Made by a program: the position numbers and the translations under genes. A DNA stretch of 64,000 nucleotides from the NCBI GenBank assembly GCA_963277665.1, contig OY728121.1, positions 960,106,097-960,170,096 of the forward strand, in the 5' to 3' direction. The notes below the pieces were generated by a model. That model had not been told where the DNA came from, made no database searches, and saw only the letters and a program-made list of their open reading frames with translations. Shown here in pieces: positions 23,067 through 33,442 of this stretch (within the stretch, counting starts at the first letter, position 1; each line of letters opens with the position of its first letter). The stretch comes from Viscum album (lineage: Eukaryota > Streptophyta > Magnoliopsida > Santalales > Viscaceae).

Positions 23067-23078
23067 GTCCTTCGGGAC
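23067..23078 (+). other. UUCG-tetraloop hairpin near the S LTR end
   Basis: GTCC-TTCG-GGAC forms a four-base-pair stem closed by the stable C(UUCG)G loop. C has the same hairpin with partly shortened stem at 39481 and 49493, both shortly upstream of the LTR end. Confidence 0.5.
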
Positions 23079-25059
23079 TTGATTCCTTGTAATCATTCCA
23101 ATGTATTAAAATAATGAACTGGATATGGGTAACTGGGGTTGGGGTGTTACACAAATTTAAAAGGATATTGTTAGGTGTAATCACACCCATAACATAGGGA
23201 GTTTTGAAGAGGGGAATTCCCAACACAGGTAAATAGAAAGGGACCATTCCATGGTGGGTTTCTAGAGTACATGTAATAAAAGGACAATCCTAAGGAATAT
23301 TTAGGAATAAGTGGTCATGATAAATAAATTTTAAGGCTAAAATGAATTTTACTACATCACAGAGATAATTTTGGCATGATGGAGGTGTGTTTGAGAAAAA
23401 TGGGTACAAATTGATCATGGTGTTGGTCATAGTTAAAGTGAAGTGTTTTGTTGAAGACCTGTAGTTAAAATAAGGATAAAACATGATGTAACACATCATA
23501 TATAAAGGAATAATGGTCGAGGAGGGTCCCTTTGGAACATTAGTAAGCCCATTATGGGTTTGGTGGCGTCTAAAGATGGTTGTGGTCATTAGGTAGAGCT
23601 AAAAGAAAAAACATCCAATAGTAAGGGACCACACCATAGTTCTCAGTGTGTTGAGGTAAAAATGGCCAATTTTTTTTCACCACATCACAATGAAGGACAT
23701 ATCACAAGTGACACACTTATTTTAGGTGAAATCATTATGGCGATGTTCAAGCGGTTCTTCAATGCTTCCATAATCACGTGTCTCAGTTTTAGACCATAAT
23801 TCTTGTAATAGATCATGCCTTCACGACCCATTAATTTGTTGGTTTTGGGATTTTAGAGTGTTTTAGGTGGTCCCAAAGGGTTTTTAGGATTTAGAGTTAT
23901 ATTTGTGCAGTAGTAGGAATATTCATATTTTAATAGAAGGGTTTATAGCATAAGTTTGTGGTCTATGGATTGTATAGTCGGACGATTTACAACTTGTTTT
24001 TGGTGGAGGAGTTCATGTGAAATAGGTTTATGCTATAAAATTTAAGTTTATGAAATAATTTTAAATCATCCCTAGGTGACATTTTTTTCCATGGGTTGAA
24101 GGATTTATGTCCTAAAACCGGTTTATGTCCTGTAATCCACGGTGCTCATGGAATTTATGTAGTAAATTTTCTATTTATGATGTAAAAGGTGTGGCTCCCA
24201 ATTTATTTATATGTTTTATTTGGATGATATTATCCTCATTAATCTATCATCTCTATTTATTATGGGAGAACCCTAATAAATTTTGGGAGACCTTACAACC
24301 CGTATTCCACCGCCTTGATCCATAGGTTCCGTGGTGGTTTTTTGGTGATCCTTAACGAGTTCTTCGCCTTACCTCTTTTTTTATTTCTGTTCTTCTCTCA
24401 AATATTTTATATAGTGGTGTTGATTTGGTTTGGGGTATGTTTGGAATTTAAATTTTATGATCCCTTGGTGTCATCTAGGTTGATCTATGGTTTCTATGCA
24501 TGGTTCTGAGTTGTGGGTTGTTTCCCCTTTTCCCTATGGTGCGCAGTGGATTGGGAAATATTATTTGAGGTAGGGGATCCTTTTTCTCTCCCTTATATGT
24601 GTTATGTGTGGGGATTACATGGTTTTGTTTCCTTTGGGTGGAAATTAAGGGTAAAAATAAATAAAGATAATTAATTGGCATGTTTGAAATTGATGGTTGT
24701 GGGGAGAAATGAAATGATTTTATTACTTTCATGATATTGTTGATGAGGTTGTACATGATTGTTGACAATACTAAAAATCACTATTATTGGGAGCCCTTTT
24801 TGTACAATAATTAATATGGTGTGAGACCCCTATTTTGTTTTCATGTGATAGAACCCTAGATAAAAGTATAATGAATATATATTTGTCTAATAAATGGTTG
24901 CCCATGGAAATATAGTTTGTGTGATAATACCCATGTTAAATAAAGAGATAATGTGATAAAATCTTGTGAATAAATTTTGTAAGCTGGGACATGTTACTAT
25001 TCTATGTGTTTATGATTTTTGTGTTGCACTATGTAGTTCAGGTAGTTGTATGATAATAG

Positions 25060-25430
25060 AGGTGACCAGTTTGGTTGTGTAGTGTGTGGGGAAATGATGC
25101 GGTGGTTGGTTGGAATAAATGTGATATGGGAAGTTTCAATGTGGTTGTGGTGTGTAGTGGTGTGATGAACAATGGTGATGATGTGTGGTGGTGTTGTAAG
25201 ATGTAATTATGATGTGTGGCAGTGATGTGTGGTGGCGATGTGTGGTTGTTGTGTGCGGGTAATTCATTGTGAGATGTGGTTGGGATGTAAAATGTGTGGT
25301 TATTGTGGTGAGATGGCTTAGTCGATGTGGCACGGTGATGATGGTGGTTGTGAGGTGTTGTGGTGTTGATTGTTGTAAGTTGAGTGAGTTTTTGTGTGGT
25401 ATGGTTGTGATAGATTCCTGGTTAACCATA
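25060..25430 (+). repeat. GT-rich low-complexity tract in the D LTR
   Basis: Irregular GTGGTTGTGGTGTG-like repeats with almost no C. The F LTR has a similar but milder G/T-rich stretch (minus strand, roughly 18100-18300) at the corresponding place. The minus-strand open frame here is a by-product of low complexity. Confidence 0.7.
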
Positions 25431-25771
25431 AAATAAATGATGATGTTGAATGAAATGAATAAATGAATGGGTTGATAATTGAATAACTAAATGGGTTGTG
25501 TAAATGTCAATGAAATGACATATTAAATAAATATTAGTGGAAACCTTCTATATATAGAAAGTGGTGAAGCTTGTAAATGAAAATGGGAAATGTTTTATGG
25601 CTTGTGTGGTGTCATATACAGTGGTGGAAGTAGTTATGATGTATGATGTGTGGTGCACTGGTGGAGGTGGTGTGTGCTAGTGTTGTTGTTGTAAACCCAT
25701 AGGTTGGTCTTTGAGTGGAATCTATATATCATGTATGTTTATGTTATTTCTTTATGTTCCCCACCCAAGTT

Positions 25772-25776
25772 GGATA
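25772..25776. repeat. Target-site duplication of B, left copy
   Basis: GGATA directly before TGTAACG. The same five bases follow the 3' LTR at 36094-36098. Confidence 0.92.
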
Positions 25777-25981
25777 TGTAACGACCCAAAGTTTCATTAA
25801 TGGAAGTCCCTCTTGATCTAATTAAATGTATCTTTATGTAAAAGTTTTATATAAAATATAAACTTCTTTGGTTTTATGTTAAGAATTGTGACCGTTGCTT
25901 TTATATCCGTTGAACAGTGATCACATGATTAGTATAAATATAGGGCTTTAACAAACCCAATTTATTCAGACAAAGGAAGCG

Positions 25982-26251
25982 ATGACCTCATCCAGTAGAA
26001 TTGCTCCATACGAATCCAATTTGTCAGAGATCGGAAAATAGGTGGCATCTTTGGGCTTCACTCTTAACCAAGCCCAAGCTGAGCTTCATCATGTCAAGAT
26101 TGAACGTGACCGTCTACGGGAAAATTGGAAGTTGATAGAAATTACCACTCGAGCGATGTTATCCGAGCCACCCCAAGAGTTTGTCACCATCGCACACATT
26201 ACCCTTAGGTCTTATGCGACTGTTTTGAGGGGTTATGTAAAAAATCTCTAG
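25982..26251 (+). pseudogene. LTR-encoded small protein, broken copy (B 5' LTR)
   Basis: The same frame as 6590-6859, starting MTSSSRIAPYE. A premature stop (TAG at 26039-26041) replaces the Glu codon after about 19 residues. Downstream the frame is open to the usual TAG after NL. TATAAATA is preserved 49 bases upstream. Confidence 0.6.
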
Positions 26252-27091
26252 TACTATGTTCATGTACATTATTTTTTGTATATAATAATGAATATACTTT
26301 CTTGTCATTATTGATACATTGTAAATAGTTTTTAAAGTTCAAATAGTGTTTTTAGTTATTATTTAATTAAGAATTGTATTTTATTAAATTAATGGATTTT
26401 TGAATTAAATAATATTTTAATAAATTATTATTATTATTAAATTAATTTTATTATATATAAATGATCATATAATTTTATGAGTGCAATTGTAATTTTTATT
26501 AAGGTTTGAAAGCCATTTTTGTCAAAACCTGTGAATTTTCGATAAATGTCGGTTTTTATTTTAAAAGTAAAAATTAACATATTTAGAAAATTATTTAGAT
26601 AAAATAAATGTTATTTCTGGAATCAGGACATTGCAATTATCCAACGGTGAATTTTTCATAATTTTCTGAGACAGTCAATTTTTTGGGTAAAAATTAAATA
26701 CTGTTTAAATATATAATGCGTTTTATGACATCATAATGACCCAATAGTGATGTAATAAAATACTATAAGCTTTATGTTCGGCCAATATATGTTTTAACAT
26801 TAAAATAATTTGATTTTGGGTTTGTTTGACTTAATTTTCAAATCATTAATGGACCCTTCAAGACTTATTAAACACCTTGTCTTTTTAAATTGTTTTCCAT
26901 GGGAGTGTGACTCATCTCCACATAAGCAACCCTATTATTTTAATAATTTCGGACTTTGGCCTTATAAAATATTGTTTTACTATTCCATTTTCAAAAAACC
27001 ATGGGCAAAAACCATGGGATGGTTTGTGGTTTGGATTAATATAATATAAGGGGTCCCAAACCTAAATAATAAAGAATTCCCTCACCTTTCC

Positions 27092-27099
27092 TATATAAA
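27092..27099 (+). promoter_or_regulatory. Main TATA box of the B 5' LTR
   Basis: TATATAAA followed by CCCACCCAAG, unchanged from A. It would drive the B genomic transcript. Confidence 0.72.
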
Positions 27100-28420
27100 C
27101 CCACCCAAGATCCCACTTTCTCCTCAATCAAAGCCTTTGGAGTTCGTCCAACCTCTACCCTACTCTCTCTAGAATCCTCCCAAGGTTCCCCAAGCTCCCA
27201 AGAAGCCTCTCTCAAGCCTCTCTCAAGCCTTTGGAAGCACACTTCCAAGTAAGGGTTTTTTCTTCCTTTCTCATTTTTGTCCAATTTTCTTTAAGTTGTT
27301 TTGACCTTTTAATTTTAATTATGAATGTTGGGGTATGGTTTAGAACCTTCCTCATACTGACCTATTTATGTTTGAATGATGGGAGACCCCTTTCTCTCTC
27401 ATTAAATGCCTCCCATGTACACCTGTTACTATGCCGAAATTCCTAAAGGAACTTCTCTCTCCTCATTTACATTCAAGAAATACTTTTGTATCATGTATAT
27501 AAATTCCATTAAAATTGTTGGGACATGTATATATATGAACTAATTACGGTCCATTACATTTAAATATGATTAGGATCCCCTTTCTCTCTCATTAACCATT
27601 TTTATGAATTCTTATGTCACGCCGTTACGCTGCCGAAATCACATCGATTTTCTAAGCCAATGCCATTGTGTAGTGAATACCATGCCCATTTCTACATCAA
27701 GGGTATTCACCTTTATGCACATTTACTTATTTATTATAAAGTTTCATTTATGAATTCCACATTAATTTATCCTGTAATAAATAATTATGTTTCATGAATT
27801 CATGTTTTATGATCCATGTGGCACACTTATGCATGAAATGAAATGTTTAAGAAGGGTGCACCCTTATAGCGCTCCAATGAATTGGGTAAAGTATAGTTTC
27901 ATGATATGTCATGTGCAATGAGTGTTGACTCATTCTAATTCAAGTGAAATGAGGGTTTACTCATGCTTCATGTGCAATGAGTATTTACTCATTCTCTATG
28001 TGCAATGAGCCCTGGCTCATGCTAATTCCATGTTAAGTGTTGCCACATTTCCATGTTATGATTATCATGCTTTATTATGCCTTTATGTTCATGTTTATCT
28101 TGTAATATATTGATATGCCTATTGTCTAACATGTATTTTACTCCTCATGTATTCCATGTTTATTCCCTTTCTGGGCTTTATAGCTCACCCTTTTCTTATG
28201 CATGTCCTCAGGTTATCCCATGCAATGCTAAGTACGAGGGAATGTAGTGGTCATGTAAAGGAAGTTTTCAATAAAGATGTTTTATTTCTTGATTCAAGTT
28301 TTTATGTAACGATCCTAACCCCCAAATACACTAAACCTCTCAATCTTCTTTGTTGTATCAAGTGAAGTTTTATGTAATAAATCATGTTTAAGTTTGTAAT
28401 AAAAGCAGGGTTGTCATAGT

Positions 28421-28432
28421 TGGTATCAGAGG
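28421..28432 (+). other. Primer-binding site of B
   Basis: TGGTATCAGAGG two bases after the LTR end, identical to that of A. Confidence 0.92.
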
Positions 28433-28930
28433 ATAGGTTTAGTTATTTTTGGGATTAGGATTAGAAAACCCTAGTAAAGCCTTAGAGAGAAGACTAAGTA
28501 TAATACAAACATCTCTAAGTTTTGGTAAGTACTGATTAAGTGGTTTATCAAACAAATACATCCCTGTGTGGATACGAGCAGGTAGAGGCGGCTCTGGCAC
28601 AAATGTATCCTAGGGGTAAAACCTGAAAACACCGCTTTGAGCTAGACTCGAACGGGAACTGGTGCATGACAATAGGCCTTTCTACACTCTTGGTTACGAC
28701 ACTCCCGAGGGATATGTTTTGATAAATTCACAAGCTTAGTATGAACCCTTATTAAGGGAATAAAAAAATGCCCCTAAGAATATATGTTAGAAAGTAGATC
28801 ACGAAAAGCCTAGATTGAAGCCTATAGAATCATGAGTTAAGGAAATAAAAGTTTATTTATAAGTCATCAAATTTTGTCTTTGGATTAACCTTTATGTGTT
28901 ACCCCCCTAACTTTCCTTTTATTCCATTTA

Positions 28931-31900
28931 ATGGCCAGTAATAGGAGGACTCGGGCTAACAACCGATGTGAAGATCGGTGTGATGACTGTACTAATGAAA
29001 TGCCCAATCCAATGGGAGCGGGAATCGAAAACTTTGTCACGCTTCTCTCTCATCTAACTCAAGCTTTGAATAGAAACATGGGTCAAGAGTAACGTCCAAA
29101 CCCCCCTAAGAAGGAACAAGTCACTATCGATAGATTCATGAGACAAAGGCCTCCTACTTTTAGTGGATCATCCGATCCCACGATCGCTGAACAATGGATC
29201 AACTCCATTGAAAAGATCTTCTCCATCCTTTAATGTTCTGAACAAGAGAAGGTTCTCCTGGAGGAATATCATATGGAGGGTGAAACTGATCAATGGTGGA
29301 CGTTGATCAAAAATATGAAGCCTGAGGAGGAGATCGAGGCATTGGAATGGAAGGATTTCCAGAAGATGTTTTTCGATAAGTATTTTCCGCACACCCTTCG
29401 GCTTAAGATGGAAAGGGACTTCCTTTACCTTAAGAAAAAAGAATAAGAATCTGTTGGAGCGTACAAGGCAAACTTCACAAGGCTTGAACGATACGCTTCC
29501 GGCTTTGTCGTTACCCCCAAATGCAAGGTTGACCGCTTCTTTGGTGGGCTGAATCCTAGCCTGCGGAAAGCATTAGCAATCCATGACTTCGACAGCTATG
29601 AGGAAATTGTCCGATGTGCCCTCAAGGTCGAAATGGAGATCAGGGAATCACAGGGGTACCATGGGGACAAGAAGCGTAAGGTGGAATTAAATGATGGCGG
29701 TCCGATGGATAAATCCAACGGTGCTAAGAAGATCCAACACCCCACTTTCCAAAAGTACGGAAAGAAGCACCCTGGAAATTGCCTCAAGGGGATGAGGAAA
29801 TGCTTTAGGTGTGGAAGAGAAGGGAACCTAGTTGTTAACTATCGGCAAGAAAGACCCGCGGCTGCAACAGAGGATAGGAATGCTCTGTTCAAACCTCAAC
29901 GCGTTGTTCATTGCTACAAATTCAAAGAACCGGGCATCTTGCAAATCAGTGCCCTAATCCAAGGGTTTTCGGAGGCAACCGACAACCTCCAAGGAAGCAG
30001 GGAAGAGCTTTTTCCATCACTTCTGCCGAAGTGAAACTCGACAATGAAGTGGTGACAGGTACGCTAGTTATTCATTAAAGGATAGTGAATGTACTTTTTA
30101 TTCAGGTTCTACAAATTCTTTTATATCTCGAAAGTTTAGTAGAACAATCCCAGCACCACCACAAATCATGGAAGTAAAGATGTCAGTCAGTACGGAAAAT
30201 GGGGCAATCATTGCATCCCATAAATATAAGTCCTCCCCTGTCATAATATGTGGATTGAATTTCCCAGAGAACCTCGTCATACTCCCTCTTGTAGAATTTG
30301 ATGCAATTCTTGGCATGGATTGGCTTTCCTTATATAGAGCCAGCATAAATTGTCGGGAGAGGGGAATCACACTCCATATAGAGAATCGACCCCTGATTCT
30401 TTACAAGTGTAAGGAGGAAGATGAATCTCCTTTAGCTCCATCATCTCAAGAATGGATATTACTACCCTATGAGAACGCGTATCTGGATCAGATGATTGAG
30501 TCTAAGGAAGAAACCATCCTTGAAGAAATTCCTATTGTGAGGGAATTCACTGAAGTGTTTCCTGAGGAACTACCTGGTCTTCCTCCTAGAAGAGATGTTG
30601 AATTATCAATTGAACTTATACCAGGGGCGCTACAAATATACAAGACTCCATATAGAATGTCTGTCATGGAGCTTGAAGAGATGAAGAAGCAACTATAGGA
30701 GAATTTGGATAAAGGGTTTATACGCCCAAGTGCTTCACCATGGGGTGCACAAGTCCTCTTCGTCAAGAAGAAGGATGGGTCAATGAGAATTTGCATCGAT
30801 TATCGTGAACTTAACAAAATAACGAAAAATAACAAGTATCCCCTACCACGGATCAATGACTTGTTTGATCAGCTGCATGGAGCACAATACTTCTCCAAGG
30901 TAGATTTGCGGTCAGGATATTATCAAGTAAGGGTGAAGAAGGAAGATGTCCCCAGGACTGCTTTTCTTATAAGATACGTGCACTATAAATTCATAGTAAT
31001 GCCTTTCAGACCCACTAATGATCCAGCAATCATCATGGATTTGATGAATAGAGTCTTTAGATATTACCTATACAAATTTTTGGCAGTCTTTATAGATGAT
31101 ATTCTAATATACTCCAAAACCAAGGAGGATCATGAGGAGCATTTAAGAACTTTACTGGAGACTTTGCGCAAGGAGAAGCTCTATGAAAAGTACAGCAAGT
31201 GTGAGTTTTGGTTGAAGGAAGTCTCATTCTTGGGCCATATCATCAAAAGCAATGGGATATTTGTGGATCCCTCCAAAACAGATGCAATTGAGGGATGGCC
31301 AAGGCCAACATTGGTAATGGATATCCATAGATTCTTGGGGTTAGCTGGATATTATCGACAATTTGTGTTAAATTTCTCACGATTTTCCAACCCTCTTACC
31401 AAGCTAACTCGAAAGGGAGTAAAGTTTTCTCGGAGTGATGAATGCGAAGAAAGATTCATGGAGTTGAAAAGGAGGCTTATCACTGCGCCCGTGCTCACTT
31501 TACCCACAAGTGGGGAAATTCTTGTGGTATTCAGTGATGCCTCGAAGAAGGGCTTAGGCTATGTGCTGATGCAGAATGATAAAGTGATATCCTATTCCTC
31601 AAGACAGTTGAAAATCCATGAGAGAAACTATCCAATGAATGATCTGGAGTTGGCGGCGGTGATCTTTGCCTTGAAAATATTGCGACATTATCTCTATGGG
31701 GAGAAATGTGAGATATATACTGACCACAAGAGTCTTAAATATATATTCACATAGAAAGAGCTTAATATGCGCCAGAGAAGATGGATAGAGCTCATCAAGG
31801 ATTATGACTGTTCAATACATTACCACCCTGGGAAAGCGAACAAGGTGGAAGATGACCTAAGTAGAAAGGACCCAGTAATTCTATCAATGATGAGAATTGA

Positions 31901-33393
31901 GAAGGATCCAATCTTCTTAGGCTTGATGAATATGGACATGGGAATCATAAAGAAGGGAACATCATCAATCCTTTCACAAATGATTTCTCAACTGTCTCTT
32001 TTGGAAAGGTTAAAGGATGCTCAAAAGGATGATGTGATAATTCAGGAAAAAGTGGAAGCTATCAAAAAAGGTAAATCCTTAGAGTTTAATTTTAATGAAG
32101 AATGAATTGTGCGATTTGGGAAAAGGCTATATGTTCCATCACGCCTGGAGCTGAAGAAGGAGCTTTTGGATGATGCAAATAGTTCAAATTTCTCTATTCA
32201 CCCATGGAGCACAAAGATGTATCGAGATCTTTGGGAAAAATTTTGGTGGGACAATATGAAAAAGGAGATCGCTGAATATACATCAAAGTTACTGGTGTTC
32301 CAGCAAGTGAAGGCAGAGAGGCAGAAGTCTAAGGGTATGATACAACCATTTCCCATACCATAATGGAAATGGGAGAAAATCACCATGGACTTTGTCACCG
32401 GACTTCCGAGGACATCCAAAGGCAACAATGTAATCTGGGTTGTTGTGGATCGTCTTACAAAGGCTGCACACTTCATTGCTATTCGAGAGGATTTATCTTT
32501 GGATCAACTGGAACAGATTTATATCAGGGAAGTGGTAAGGCTGCATGGAGTGCCACTATCTATTGTGTCTGACCAAGATCCAAGATTCACCTCTAAGTTT
32601 TGGAAGAGTCTTCAAAAAGCTCTGAATACTGAACTGAACTTCATTACGGCCTATCATCCTCAAAATGATGGCCAATCTGAGTGGACTATCCAAAAACTTG
32701 AGGATATGTTGAGAGCGTTCTCAATGGACTTTAAAGGAGGATGGGATCAACATCTTCCTCTGGTTGAGTTCTCTTATAATAACATTTTCCACTTGAGCAT
32801 CCAAATGGCACCATATGAAGCCCTGTATGGGAAAAGGTGCAGAACACCGGCATGTTGGGATGAGGTCGGTGAACGTAAGATGCTTGGACCATAAATGGTC
32901 GAGGAAATGGTAGAGAAGGTGAAAACCATTCAGAAGCAAATCAAGGAAGTCCAGAGTCGATAGAAAAGTTATACAGATAATCATCAAGGATACCTTGAGT
33001 TTAAAGTTGGAGACATGGTTTTTCTACGCATATCTCCGTGGAAGAAGGTCATGAGGTTTGGAAAGAAAGGGAAGTTAAGTCCAAGGTACATCAGCCCCTA
33101 CCTATCGACTAGCACTTCCACCTACCATGGACAAAGTACATGATGTCTTTCATGTATCCCTCTTAAGGAAGTATATACCGGACCCTTCACATGTACTCTC
33201 TTCTGAGGCGGTACAGTTGGAGGATGATCTTTATTATGAGGAGCAACCAGTTAAGATCTTAGATCGTAGAGAAAAATTTCTACGAAATAAGACAATGCCC
33301 CTCGTCAAGGTATTGTGGAGAAACCACAAGTTTGAAGAAGCGACTTGGTAATTGGAGGAAATGATGAAGCTGAGTTACCCACATCTGTTTTAG
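28931..33393 (+). pseudogene. Element B gag-pol polyprotein, decayed
   Basis: The ATG at 28931 aligns with that of A. Gag has stops near 29090, 29230 and 29443, and the knuckle CFRCGREGNLVVNY has lost its last Cys. Two single-base losses shift frame: near 29935 and at about 30098, the second inside the codon of the protease catalytic Asp. Reverse transcriptase and RNase H are largely open (30705-31754) with FIDD at 31089-31100, SDAS and YTDHKSL. Integrase keeps MDFVTG and VSDQD; QSEWT has Trp for the usual Arg next to the catalytic Glu, and one zinc Cys is Phe. A deletion of about 29 bases near 33098 shifts frame before the chromodomain, which is cut by a stop at 33349. Not functional as a whole. 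Confidence 0.93.
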
Positions 33394-33430
33394 TGTGGGG
33401 AAAAGGAAATTTCAAGGGCGAAATTTCTTA

Positions 33431-33442
33431 AGGGGGGAATAT
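33431..33442 (+). other. Polypurine tract of B
   Basis: AGGGGGGAATAT immediately before the 3' LTR start. Confidence 0.88.

Larger units (their letters stand above)
19074..23151 (+). mobile_element. Solo LTR S (about 4.1 kb)
   Basis: The sequence runs from TGTAACACCCC to GGGGTGTTACA, an inverted-repeat pair typical of gypsy LTR ends. No primer site or internal region follows and no polypurine tract precedes it, so it is a solo LTR left by LTR-LTR recombination. It has TATAAAAG at 20771, donor GAG/GTAATT at 20948 and acceptor TTTTCCCAG at 22915. A UUCG hairpin is at 23067. It shares the leader elements of the C family. The five-base flanks (AAGGT and CAAAT) do not match, so the target duplication is lost or the recombination was between elements. 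Confidence 0.75.
25777..28418 (+). repeat. Element B, 5' LTR
   Basis: TGTAACGACCC to TTGTCATA, about 2642 bases. It contains a TATA box for the LTR reading frame (25933), the main TATA box (27092), donor GTAAGG (27249) and acceptor CCTCAG (28211), in the same order as in A. Confidence 0.95.

Noticed and set aside
24830..24850. TGTGAGACCCC as the D LTR start
   Set aside because: Alignment of upstream D sequence (24540-24640) with the F LTR shows the LTR already began earlier; 18815 fits better.
25136..25429. Minus-strand open frame rich in Thr and His
   Set aside because: It lies in a GT-rich low-complexity tract of the D LTR; lack of C on the plus strand removes stops on the other strand.
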